Source of the DNA: Copromyces sp. CBS 386.78
Taxonomy: Eukaryota; Ascomycota; Sordariomycetes; Sordariales; Sordariaceae
Length of the DNA: 64,000 bases
NCBI GenBank assembly: GCA_030685235.1
Contig: MU839091.1
Location: 1 to 64,000 of the forward strand
Direction: 5' to 3'
How positions within the stretch are numbered: position 1 is the first letter of the stretch; each line of letters starts with the position of its first letter. A program made the position numbers and the translations under genes. The notes beneath the pieces were generated by a model, which was given only the letters and a program-made list of their open reading frames with translations, ran no database searches and had not been told where the DNA came from. This document shows, piece after piece, positions 45,333 to 55,660 of the stretch.

Positions 45333-47489
45333 ATGCCCAGACCAAGAAAATCACGGGTCGCGCCGTCGCAACCAACGGTGACTAGCTCCTCTGCCACACC
45401 ACCAGTCATCACCAAACCGACTGCCAAAGACCCCAGCAGCGATATCTACGATGTTAGCGATCGAGAAAAGGAACGTGCCAAGCGCGCCGCCGCCGTAGCA
45501 GCAGCTCAAAGACATATGGATTCGGACCAGGCTAAGGCGCTGGAGGATCAGAACGAGAGACGAGACCAGGCCGTGGACCGGCTGGTCAACATGACTTCAA
45601 CAACCGGTACTGAGGGCACCGACGAGAATCCCGATGTTGCGAATCCCACCCGAACGAGCCCACGAGCACCGCGGCGACTGACAGGCGATACATCCGGCTT
45701 GGACCTGGATGACGACATGTTTGATCTCGACGATAGCCTCGAAGACCCAACGATTACCGCACAGAAAGCCGGCGGCTACCGGTCCGCCAACACTTCTTCG
45801 TTCGATGTCGGTCTCTTCCAGCGCCACCGTCCACGACAAAACAGTGTCTCGGGCAGAGATGACGGGCCCGTTAGGCCAAGCAGTAGGGGGCCCACGACAC
45901 CGAGCGTCATGTCTACACTCAATCTTGGTCTTTTCAAGCGACGAGCGCGTGAACCCAGTATCCTGGGAACAGCACAGAAGGGCCGAAGACAGAGATCTCA
46001 GTCCGTGACCTCGCAGGTGTCGCGTATCCCCGTGACAGATGAGGAAGATAACATGGACGTGGACCGAGAGGCTGCCATCGAAGACGATGATTCTGGACCA
46101 GACGGCGAATCAACGCCACTCGACAGGACGAAAAGAAGGTCTGGTGCCAGCGCTTTCACAGGCACAGCTTCGGGTGCTGATATCACGATTCCGGCTTCCA
46201 GTGGAGCGATGCCTGTCGACGACGAAGAACTTATGGAAACCGGGTCTCCATCACGGCGCTCGAAGAAACGCAAGTCACTCGAAAGCCACTCCGGTCGAAA
46301 CAAGCGAGGCAGGTCATCGGTACATCAGCAACCGGTTCCGGAACCCGAAGAGGAGGAAAATGATATCATTCACCAGTCGATCGAGATGCGAGACGGAAGC
46401 GACAGCCCCATGTCCTCTCCACTCACAACACCAGGGCTTTCGCCTGTCCTAGACCCGATGCAATCCAGTCCTCCCAGGCAGTCCAGGCCACCCCTCGACC
46501 CTAACGACCCAGTTAACGCGCCACCGGCAAGCGATTCCTCAGAAGCTGGAAGCCCGGTTGCTTGGCCATCACTTAACAACCTGACGCACAGGTCCTACAA
46601 CACCCGGCGAGCAGCACCTGTCTACACGGAACGACTTCAGACTCCCGAGTTACTACCAGGCCTGGGCGCCGGGCCAGTGGCAGGAGCCCTGGACGCGGAT
46701 ATGTCCTCCGAGCTTTCCTCACCACCCTCACTCACACACTCACCAAATTACAAAGCCCCACGTATCGCAAAGGCCTCAGCGGCCGCGGCTGCAGCAACAA
46801 AAAAGGCCGCCGGGGCACCGAAGAAGCGAGAAGAAGAGAAACTAGCAACAGAGACACTGACAAGCCTGCTGCCCGCCCGACGAAACCACGCAAAACCCAA
46901 CAAAAAGCACAAAAAGGGGAGGAACAAGGAGGACCCTTACGACCTTAGTAGCGACGAAGGCACTTCCTCCTCCGAAGAAGATGAGACCACCGCCGACGGT
47001 GACGAACTCTCATACGTCGCCACCGCTGCCGTCAGGAAAAAGAAGAAAAAGACTCTTGCTGCCGAGAAGCAGAAGCGGAAGGAAAAGGAAAAGGAAAAGG
47101 AGAAGCACAAAGAGAATAAGCCGCTACTTGGTACGAGTACCAACGGTAAAGTCGCCGCTGGCAAATCCAAAGCTAGTTCTTCGGAGCCAAAGCGGACGTA
47201 CGGCAGAGCGACTGGGAGCTCTGACAAGGAGAACGCCGATGGTATCGTTGCGGGCGGTAGCGGGGATAATGAGGAGGATGGTGAGGGTGATGATAATGAT
47301 GACCAGGAAGCGGTTTCCGCAATGGACCTCGATGAGGCCGAGGAGTTGCCGGAAACCACGCAGATGATGACGGAGAGACTGGGTGAAGAGTTGCAGAAGG
47401 CGGCGAAGAAGTTTAAGGAGGTGGACAAGTGGGAACTGTCGTTTGAGGAGGTCACGCAGCCGAGTTCGCCTGTCCCGGATGCTAGGTGA
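45333..47489 (+). CDS. Unrecognised, largely disordered, probably nuclear protein
   Basis: A single-exon ORF of 718 codons. I do not recognise its family. It begins MPRPRKSRVAPSQP, contains a charged Ala-rich helix (DREKERAKRAAAVAAAQRHM), and is then rich in Ser, Pro, Asp and Arg. Repeated short motifs FDVGLFQRHRPRQ and LNLGLFKRRAREPS (near residues 158 and 195) look like a duplicated GLF[QK]RR element. Basic clusters (KKRKSLE, KRGRSS, KKHKKGRNK and a long Lys/Glu run) could act as nuclear localisation signals. A segment TSLLPARRNHAKPNKKHKK followed by DPYDLSSDE looks like the most conserved type of block. The C-terminus ends with a helix (EELQKAAKKFKEVDKWELSF). Codon use is normal and the frame intact, so it is probably a real gene. 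Confidence 0.7.
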   Translation: MPRPRKSRVAPSQPTVTSSSATPPVITKPTAKDPSSDIYDVSDREKERAKRAAAVAAAQRHMDSDQAKALEDQNERRDQAVDRLVNMTSTTGTEGTDENPDVANPTRTSPRAPRRLTGDTSGLDLDDDMFDLDDSLEDPTITAQKAGGYRSANTSSFDVGLFQRHRPRQNSVSGRDDGPVRPSSRGPTTPSVMSTLNLGLFKRRAREPSILGTAQKGRRQRSQSVTSQVSRIPVTDEEDNMDVDREAAIEDDDSGPDGESTPLDRTKRRSGASAFTGTASGADITIPASSGAMPVDDEELMETGSPSRRSKKRKSLESHSGRNKRGRSSVHQQPVPEPEEEENDIIHQSIEMRDGSDSPMSSPLTTPGLSPVLDPMQSSPPRQSRPPLDPNDPVNAPPASDSSEAGSPVAWPSLNNLTHRSYNTRRAAPVYTERLQTPELLPGLGAGPVAGALDADMSSELSSPPSLTHSPNYKAPRIAKASAAAAAATKKAAGAPKKREEEKLATETLTSLLPARRNHAKPNKKHKKGRNKEDPYDLSSDEGTSSSEEDETTADGDELSYVATAAVRKKKKKTLAAEKQKRKEKEKEKEKHKENKPLLGTSTNGKVAAGKSKASSSEPKRTYGRATGSSDKENADGIVAGGSGDNEEDGEGDDNDDQEAVSAMDLDEAEELPETTQMMTERLGEELQKAAKKFKEVDKWELSFEEVTQPSSPVPDAR

Positions 47490-47943
47490 TTGTGATGATT
47501 GTTAGATTAACTGCGGTCAGGGGTTGGGTAATGCGAAATGACTTCACATGCAGCTAACGTGTGTAGATGGTGTCCTTATTTGTTATACGAAGGACGGACT
47601 GATTGTCTGGCATATTAGCGTTCTGTATATCAACTGGCGGAAAGCTGAAGGGTTTTGTCTACATTAGGTCTTGCCGACGGAGCTCATATCAAGATAAACG
47701 CGTTTGTCATGGACAAGTTGTCTTGAATTGCACGTTTTGTCAAATGAATACATAGTCACAAATTCTTTACGGTATTCCTGGCGTGGCTTCTTCCAATGGG
47801 TATTAACGAGCGCCACGATTGTATGTCTCTACCTACCCAGTTCTCCATTCTAACGCCAGTAACGCCGCTTCTTCGTTCAAATCAAAGGCTTGAACCTGTA
47901 TGATCTTGTATGTAGCGCTCTAAAACATCGTCGAAATCCGCCC
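47490..47943. other. Convergent 3' region, unknown protein / TIP41
   Basis: A 454-base spacer with both 3' UTRs; nothing else is visible. Confidence 0.5.
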
Positions 47944-49004
47944 CTACCTTGGCGACGGATGGACAAACTGAGCCTGTGGCGGGAACTGCGTTTGCCCTGG
48001 GAATCGTGATGTTGTCGTCGCCTTTGCAGAGATACCAGGACCTAGAATAACGCTCTCAACCCCTTGCTTGATGAGCGGTAGCAGCGGCGCCACCTGGTTG
48101 GCATCACGAAGCGCGATAGTGACCTGATCCAGTTTGAGGCCTTGCATGAAGAGTTTCTGTTTCGCGAAGCAACCAAGTCAGTTAACCTATCCCCCTGTAG
48201 CCCCGCCTCCCCTCTCACAGTGGAACTCACCGTCTTCACATTCTCAAACTTATCCTCCCTCTCCGTATACTCCCTAATTACCTCCTCCTTATCAAAGTCC
48301 ACATACACCCTCGTATCCCTTACCCGCACCAGCACGTTATCCAAGCGCATGAACATCCGGCACAACAGCAACATGCGGTGCTCCATCACCCGCAGCTTCA
48401 CGCTGACGATACTACACCCGTTGTCGTCCAGCTCGCTCTCGTAGAGAACCACCTCGTCCGCGAACAGGATGGGGTCTCGGCGCTTCAGCAGCTCGATGGG
48501 TATATCCGGCGTGCTCTCGTCGCCCTGCAGTTTCTTTTCCTTCTCCCCTTCTGCCCCTCCAGCTCCAGCCCCGCCGGTCGACCCGGGCTTCTCCGTCCCG
48601 CAGTAATCCGTCGTGTAACTCCAGTCAAACGGCTTGACCACCTCGCTGATTCCGGCGCTGGTCTTTTCTCGCGAGGAGCTCCACTCGCCCGCGTACGCTA
48701 CCTGCAGCATCTTCTCGCCCGTCTTATCAACGCGGTCGAGCGCGTCCTCGGCGTTGAACTGGATCGACCACCCCGTCGGCCGGTGGGTTATTGACACGAG
48801 GTTGTCGCCGAAGATCATCTCGGGAATCGGGATTCCCAGCCGCGCCGACATGGCGTCGATAGGACCAGACTTGAGGATGGGCAGTTTGCGCGTGGCGATG
48901 GCGAAGGTGCCTTGGACGTGCGTCGTTGTGGCGGCATCGAGGGCCGAGGGGGAGGGGTACGGCTCGTTGAGCGAGGATATGTGGTTGATTTTGACGGACG
49001 TCAT
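47944..49004 (-). CDS. TIP41: TIP41-like protein, TOR signalling regulator
   Basis: TIP41 binds Tap42 and type 2A phosphatases and modulates TOR-dependent nutrient signalling. Two exons in transcript order, 49004-48231 and 48156-47944, around a 74-nt intron, give 328 aa. The family core is clear: LPILKSGPIDAMSARLGIPI, PEMIFGDNLVSITH, GWSIQFNAEDALDRVDKTGE, and VKPFDWSYTTDYCGT. Then follow IPIELLKRRDPILFADEVVL, YESELDDNGCS and MLLLCRMFMRLDNVLVRVRD. A Gly/Glu-rich insert separates the two halves. The C-terminal tail after the intron (TTTSRFPGQTQFPPQAQF) is less conserved. The frame is open upstream of ATG 49004, but MTSVKINHIS is the natural start. Confidence 0.94.
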
Positions 49005-49798
49005 GGTGGGGCAACGTCGTCGTCGGGTGAGGGATTCGGTTGGTGCTTCGAGCGGAACTTGATATGATTGCTGTGTACGTGAGCGATCGAGGGCGTCCTC
49101 GATGTATTTGATGCCCAGTTGGTGCTGTCTTTGTGGCAATCTAGGAGGCCGGCCGTTCTCTGACGTCGAACGTCGAGCTTGGTACAATTCCCAGCAGTTT
49201 ATGGTGCGAAAAAGGGCGAGACGGTTGTACCTCTTGTGTTTTCTCAAGATGGAACTAGCCTGGGGGGAGGCCCGGACTGTCGAGCTTTGGAGATCTGGCG
49301 GGGTTTAGCGCGCATCTGCAGGGGCGGCAGGGCTTGGGGCATTGCTTCCACTTGGATGTCAGGTTGGTCGCTGCGATGACATCTGAGATAACAGTGGTCT
49401 CAGTTGTTTGTTCAGGGGGCGCATGGGGAAAGTACGGCGCAGCTGAGTGCTACATACCTAGTACACTGCCCCTGGACAGGGCAGGCACTGTTGCTAGGCA
49501 ACGGAATTGTGGACCCCGGTAAATAAACTCCCAGTCCTGGCACGCCATCTGGGATTCTGGGAAGCGTCTCAACTCCAATCAGCATCAACTTCGTTGGCCT
49601 TGTGTGCACCCAACCTTGACAACCGACTTCAACCAACAAATACTACTGAACTGGCCTGGGCTTTCAACACGACGCCCCAAGAATCAAGTCTATCGCTTTT
49701 GCGCCCGTCCGCTATCCTTTCATTCTCTATGCAACATTTCATCTAGTCTTCCTGTCCACGGTTTCTCGTTCGCAATCCCAGGAATCGTCGCGCCCAAG
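49005..49798. other. Divergent region, TIP41 / Aurora kinase
   Basis: These 794 bases hold the promoters and leaders of two divergent genes. Short ORFs lack domains. A ccctggacagggcagg segment around 49470 is a small imperfect inverted repeat without known meaning. Confidence 0.45.
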
Positions 49799-51276
49799 AT
49801 GGCGGGCCAACCGATGGAGTCTCGCTTCGGGCGCATGTCGATACATGACGAAAACAACGATCCAATCGATGGCGCTCGACTTCAACAAAAGGCAAGGGAG
49901 CAGCTCAAGTCAAAGGCATGATCCATACATCAGCGTTTTCTCAATGACTTGTCTAACTGAAATGCGCAATTGTAGGCAGGTCCCAGCCAATTACCACATA
50001 CGAGCGCCTCCGGCAGGCCGAATCTCTTCAAAGTAGCCCTTCAATCGCAAAGCGGAAACACCGTAGTAAGCACTTCCGTCTCCGTTCCTTCGCAAGCCGC
50101 GCAAAGGAAGAATCCGCTTGTCGTCTCTAGCGAACCTCCCTCACCACGAAAACCACAGAGAACCGTTCCCATTGCGACAAAATCCTCGACCGTTGCTTCA
50201 TCCGCCGCTCACAAGTCCACGACATACGCCGGAATCCGCAGAGTCGACGACGATGATCACGATGAACTTTCCCAGCCAATGGCATCCGCGAGCGGTTCTT
50301 CGACAATGACGTCCCCATCCGATTCCTCCTCCAGTGCCGGCTACGATCAATCGATATCCCCCAAACAATTCCATCTCGGCATGTTCGAGATCGGTCGACC
50401 GCTTGGCAAAGGCAAATTCGGTCGCGTATACCTCGCGCGCGAGCGCAGCTCTGGTTTCATTTGCGCCCTCAAGGTGCTCTACAAGTCGGAACTGCAACAC
50501 GGCACCGGAGTCGAGAAGCAAGTGCGTCGCGAGATCGAAATCCAGTCGAACCTACGACACCCCAACATCCTGAAGCTGTACGGACACTTCCATGACAGCA
50601 AGCGCATCTTCTTGATCCTCGAGTACGCCGGCAAGGGCGAGCTGTACAAGCACCTGCGCAAGGAAAACCGGTTCCCCGAGTGGAAGGCAGCGCAGTACGT
50701 TGCGCAAATGGCCTCGGCGCTCAAATACCTGCACCGCAAGCACGTCATCCACCGCGATATCAAGCCGGAAAACATCCTGGTGGGCATCCATGGGGAGATC
50801 AAGATCTCGGATTTTGGCTGGAGCGTGCACGCGCCCAACAACCGGAGACAGACGCTCTGCGGAACGCTGGATTACCTGCCACCAGAGATGATCCGGAGCG
50901 GGTCCAAGGATAACTGGTACAATGAGAAGGTGGACTTGTGGAGCTTGGGCGTGTTGACCTACGAGTTTCTGGTCGGTGAGGCACCATTCGAGGACACGCC
51001 GATTATGACGCAGAAGAGAATTGCGAGGGCGGACATGACGATTCCGGAGTGGGTGAGCAAGGAGGCGAAGGATTTGATCAAGAAGGTGAGAATTCATTGT
51101 TTCCCGCGTTGATGCTCTTTCGATACTAACTAATTCCTTTCAAGTTGTTGGTTCTTGACCCTGAGAAACGTCTTCCTCTGGAGGAGGTTGAGAATCACCC
51201 TTGGATCTTGAAGCACTGTGTCAAGGGAGAAAGGGCCGCGAACCGGGAGAAAATGGCGAGCAAAATGGGCAACTGA
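49799..51276 (+). CDS. Aurora-type serine/threonine kinase (Ipl1/Ark1)
   Basis: Catalytic subunit of the chromosomal passenger complex, correcting kinetochore attachments in mitosis. Exons are 49799-49915, 49976-51085 and 51145-51276, giving 452 aa. The first intron starts with GC instead of GT; no GT donor in the area keeps the frame. Residues 1-180 are a disordered N-terminus. The kinase domain has the Gly loop [11 protein letters not shown], the ATP lysine in [29 protein letters not shown], and the activation loop [16 protein letters not shown] with the phosphorylated Thr. Those last two blocks are diagnostic of Aurora kinases. The C-terminal lobe ends with [20 protein letters not shown]. 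Filamentous fungi normally have a single Aurora. The gene is divergent from TIP41 and convergent with ATP23. Confidence 0.95.
49916..49975 (+). other. GC-AG intron in the Aurora kinase gene
   Basis: The 60-nt intron begins gcatga and ends cgcaattgtag, with a perfect branch motif ctaac at about 49953. Spliced, codons AAG and GCA join in frame (LKSK to AGPSQ). A T at position 2 would give the standard donor gtatga. Confidence 0.8.
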
Positions 51277-51703
51277 GGGATGATTCTCGGGTTTGCCTTT
51301 GCTTTGTCTATCGTCTTTATCCTTCAAGCACTGCGGAAGCGTGGAGCCTACTTGCATTCTCATCTTGTTTGTCTTCATTTTGTATCACTGGCGTTCTTGG
51401 GCGTTTGAGCGAGAGGAAGAGGGTTAGGATCGGACTCCCCAGATTATCAAGGGGAAAGAGGCTCGTGAGTTCATTATTTGTGCATATACGTCCTCAGGTT
51501 CCGGCATATAGCGAGTAACGGACTGGACATTGTCTTTAGTTACGCATCAAAGTCGAACTATTGTTGATATCAGCGCAACGAGCTTGGAGCTGGAAGTTAA
51601 GTAGAAGTGGTATCATTGATGTACAAGTCGAGATTGTTCGTCGACTACTGGCAGCAGCAGTACATGGTATAAATGCTCCTTCATCCGCGATACAGCCTCC
51701 GGA
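51277..51703. other. Convergent 3' region, Aurora kinase / ATP23
   Basis: A 427-base spacer with both 3' UTRs; nothing else is visible. Confidence 0.5.
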
Positions 51704-52663
51704 TCACCTATAGATTTCCTCGAATGGCCTCTTATCCGCAAAGCACGAGTCCCACACCTCGTTGACCACCTTTGTCGCATGTACGTCGTTGTTGCACGTC
51801 GGCCGCGCCATTACCGACTGGATGGCTCGCATACGTACGCAGTTCTGGAATTGCTGGGTAAGCGTCCAATTGCCTCTGACAATGGACTCGCGTGTCCATC
51901 TGCACTCGCCGCTAAGCATGGATGCTCGGATCTGTTCAGACAGAGGTTAGCAACTGCCCTTCCAGATCGACACGAAACAGACGGAACGGGTAAAGGGGAA
52001 ACTCACTTCGGTACAAGCAGCATGCCTCAAACTCTTCTCCCCAAACCAATCCACCTTCCACCTCAGATGGTCCCAAGCATGCACCATCTCATGCGCCAAC
52101 GTATCCTCCAAGTGTCCACGATTCCGCATCTCATTCGCGCACAACAAGATACCATGATCAGGACTGAAACCACCACCCTGTCTCGCAACTTCTATCCGAT
52201 CCTCCTCTCCCTTCTCCTTGTTACCCGGGATCACCACGATCCGGCTAGGACACCTACGACAAACAACATTGGTCTCGTCAAGCACGCCGTTCAGGTTGGC
52301 CACCTTCTCCCGCAGGAACCGCACCACGGGCGAGTTCTGGAACAGCCAATCCCGGTCGGCCTCGCACCGCGCGCAGTCGCGCGCCTCGTTGGCTTTGTAC
52401 CGGTCTTCGCGGTAGTGCTCGATGCCCTCGGGCGTGATTTGTCCGGTGAGGATCTTGAAGTAGTTCATCCACCATTGGATCGAGGGGTCGTAGCCCGTGC
52501 GGGAGGGGTCGTTGGAGAGGTAGCGCGGGAGGAGGTCGTTGGCTTTTGAGCTGGAAGAGGAGGAGGGTTTTGTGTCGTTCTCGGTGATAGTGGATGTGGG
52601 CAGGGAGGAAGGGGGGATACCCGAGGACGCGGGGCCAGCGTTGGTGGTGGGCGCTGGTGACAT
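51704..52663 (-). CDS. ATP23: Mitochondrial inner-membrane protease / chaperone ATP23
   Basis: ATP23 processes the presequence of Atp6 and helps assemble the Fo part of ATP synthase in the intermembrane space. Two exons in transcript order, 52663-52007 and 51931-51704, around a 75-nt intron, give 294 aa. The catalytic motif HEMVHAWD (HExxH metalloprotease) sits in [20 protein letters not shown]. Cysteines typical of the family are present: [58 protein letters not shown] and [10 protein letters not shown]. The first 45 residues are disordered (Ser, Thr, Pro) and carry no classical presequence, as expected for an intermembrane-space protein imported through its cysteines. Confidence 0.95.
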
Positions 52664-53325
52664 TGTGATGAGGATGTGGTCGTCGTCTGTTCGGACGTCG
52701 CGTGGGCTTGGGAACAGACTTGTCGTCGGGGACCGAGAAGAGGCTAAGCTGAAGGTATCGTCAAAGGTGGGGGTCCCAATCGTTGATCTGCAATCGGGGT
52801 CGTGTTTGAGACGAGACGGGCACCTTGACGGGGGGGTCGGATTGCTAACAACAATGAATTCCAGCCCAGCCTGTGCCCCAAAACTTACAGTGGAGAAATG
52901 CGGGCTGTAATATGGTCACACGTGGAGAGACTTCCCTCGGGAGGCGCGCAAGAGCCGCATCTCACGCCCTGTCGGAGACAACAAGCCCGGTAAGCCCCGG
53001 GTGGTCTGTCCCTGCAGGGCGCTGAAAATGCCCTGTACCTTAACCTTCCTCATGTTCTTTTGGCCCGGGACCCTGTCCCGATGTCGGCCAATGGTGCGGC
53101 CAGCATCAGATCAACAATGACTCGGTCCACTTTCGTCAAAGTCGCGGAAACCCACTTGTGACCCCAGTTCCCCAGAAGCAGTCCCCCGAGACATGCGCCC
53201 GTACCCGACGAATGCACCTTGAAGGGGCCGATTCCGAATCGAGAAACGGTTGTTGTTGACCGGTCAAGCCTGGGTTGAGTGAAATTACACGCGTACAGGC
53301 AAACCACAGTTTGGATTTTTATAAG
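52664..53325. other. Divergent region, ATP23 / glutamate 5-kinase
   Basis: These 662 bases hold both promoters. A TATA-like tttttataag lies at 53315-53324, just before the upstream candidate ATG of the kinase gene. No repeat or other ORF of interest was seen. Confidence 0.45.
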
Positions 53326-55224
53326 ATGGAGACCGAGACGCAGCACCATCAACATCACCATGTGTGTAAGTGCAGAACCACCCTCCCTTTTCTTATCTCC
53401 CTCACCCATCCCCAGGATATTATCTTCTGTGTTGTATGAGATTCGATCTCTTTTCTGTGGTTGTATAAGGGCTTGTGTTAATATCTCCTTTTCGCTGCAG
53501 CCATGAGGGGTCCTCGTTCCCTTGGAGTCGTGATCAAACTCGGTGAGCGGAAAACCCTCTTTTTGTTTTCCCCCAAAACATTATGAAGAACTGCTTTAAG
53601 TTCATGTGATACGACAGGAAACCGTCCATGGATCTTATCTGTCACAGCTCATCGTGCTAACATGCACTACCCCAGGAACCAGTTCCATTGTGGACGAAAA
53701 GACACATGAACCCCTTCTTTCCAACCTCACCCTAATAGTCGAGACGGCGGTCAAACTACGAAAAGATGGCCATAAGGTGATCATTGTATCTTCCGGCGCC
53801 ATTGGCGTTGGTCTCCAGAGAATGGACGTTGAGAGGAGACCAAAACATATCTCCAAGTTGCAGGTAAGTCCTCCTAATTCCTCAACAACTAGGGTAAGGT
53901 AGTTAGTTGACTTACACCATGACATGACAGGCCTTGGCAGCTATCGGACAGTGTCGCCTAATGAGTCTATGGGACAGCTTGTTCAACCATCTCAGACAGC
54001 CTATCGCCCAGATCCTGCTTACCAGAAGCGACATTTCTGATGTGAGTGATGAGAATCACACACCTTGTAATGAACGTGACTTTCCACTGACTTCCTTCCC
54101 TACAGCGGTCACGATACCTTAATGCGCAGAACACTATACATGAGCTGCTCGATATGGGCGTGATCCCCATCGTCAATGAGAACGATACGCTGGCCGTATC
54201 CGAAATCAAGTTCGGTGACAACGATACTTTGTCAGCCATCACCGCCGCCATGGTCCACGCCGATCTCCTCTTCCTCATGACCGACGTCGATTGTCTCTAT
54301 GACAAGAACCCCAGAACCAACCCTGACGCTCAGCCGATCGAGGTTGTCGAAGATATCGGTGCCCTTGTTGCCGATGGTAAGTGGCCCCTTTTCGTTCCCC
54401 TAGCAACAAAATCCTAACACTGCTTCCACTTCCCAGTCTCCCAAGCCGGCTCCTCCCTCGGCACAGGCGGCATGTCCACCAAGATCGTAGCCGCCCGCCT
54501 CGCCACCTCCGCCGGCGTCACCACCGTGATCACCCGCTCCTCCAACCCGGGCAACATCCACAAGATCGTCAAGCACATCCAAGGCAGCCGTTCCCCTGCC
54601 TCTCTGACTACCCAAGTCAATCACCCCTCCACCGCCTCTCTCGCCTCTCTCAACAACAGTGCCGGCTCCGGCTCCGGCTCCGTTTCCGCCACCGGCACCT
54701 CCACCCCTGCTGCCGCGGCCGCCACCCCAAGCACCGAGCAGGCCCCAGCCGTCGTTGTCGACCGCAGCCAGATCCCCCTGCACACGCGCTTCCTCCCCTC
54801 CGCCTCGCCCGTCCGCGACCGCTACTTCTGGATCCTGCACGGCCTTCGTCCCCACGGCACTTTATACATCGACCAGGGCGCTTACAAGGCTCTTCTCGGC
54901 AAAGCCGGCCTTTTGCCCGTCGGCGTGGTCGACGTCGAAGGATTTTTCGCTCAGCAAGAAGCTGTGCGTCTGTGCGTTGTTGATAAGCGCAGGTCTACAC
55001 CCGGTGCCGACGGCAAGATGTGGGAGGGCGAGGCGGTCGAGGTGGGCCGGTGCCTGACCAACTACTCGAGCGCGGAGATTGCGCGGATCAAGGGACACCA
55101 GAGCGTGGAGATTGGACAGTTGCTTGGGTACGCGGACAGCGAGTATGTGGCGCAGAGGGAGAGCGTGAGTTTTTATAATGCGGTGAGTAGGCCGCCTAGT
55201 CCTGTTGGGGGACATCGGGCTTGA
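53326..55224 (+). CDS. PRO1: Glutamate 5-kinase with PUA domain (proline synthesis)
   Basis: First enzyme of proline synthesis: phosphorylates glutamate to gamma-glutamyl phosphate in the cytosol. Exons are 53326-53365, 53501-53542, 53676-53863, 53931-54041, 54106-54376 and 54437-55224; all phases close, giving 479 aa. The amino-acid kinase domain shows [57 protein letters not shown] and [16 protein letters not shown] low-complexity Ser/Gly/Ala insert (about residues 287-330) precedes the C-terminal PUA domain, which includes [26 protein letters not shown] residues and [15 protein letters not shown]. The start is uncertain: ATG 53326 gives [13 protein letters not shown] and uses a perfect GTAAGT donor; ATG 53503 in exon 2 ([13 protein letters not shown]) is the simpler alternative. 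The enzyme is usually inhibited by proline. Confidence 0.93.
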
Positions 55225-55660
55225 GGGGGTAAGGTAGGGCATGGTATGGTAGGGTATGGTACAGGGGCTGTGGTTAAACTAGAGAAAAACATAGACGGGG
55301 TTTGATATTGGAATTCACATGTTGAAATGTATTAGACCGAAACAACGTGGGTGTTACGTGGGTTTATGTTTGGACGAAAACGCCGATCATACGCTCCGAA
55401 AGCAACGAATCATACATATGTAGGCATTTTCTGACCACCTCCTTTGCTAGACGAGAAAAAAGATCAAATTATATCTACCCAGATAAGACTTGCTGGAGGT
55501 ATCTCTGATTCTGACCAAAAGTGTATATGTGTGTTGCAAACGCCAGGACGCCTTTATGGTACTTCCTTGAAAAAAAAACTTTCATATGCCCCTTCTGTTT
55601 TCCAAACGCTCCACCTCATTTCCCTCCATCCTTCTATCACTCGGACTGAAACCGACCAAT
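55225..55660. other. Convergent 3' region, glutamate 5-kinase / NIP7
   Basis: A 436-base spacer. The segment at 55230-55262 repeats ggtagggtatggta-like units, a short imperfect tandem repeat just after the kinase stop. Otherwise 3' UTR sequence. Confidence 0.5.

Noticed and set aside
47039..47120. Lys/Glu run in the 718-aa protein as a possible simple-repeat artefact
   Set aside because: The frame stays open on both sides with normal codon use, so it is kept as part of the gene.
54381..54983. 200-codon ORF overlapping the last exons of glutamate 5-kinase
   Set aside because: Composition (Arg/His/Pro-rich) is that of a shifted frame of a GC-rich exon; the kinase frame has the PUA domain.
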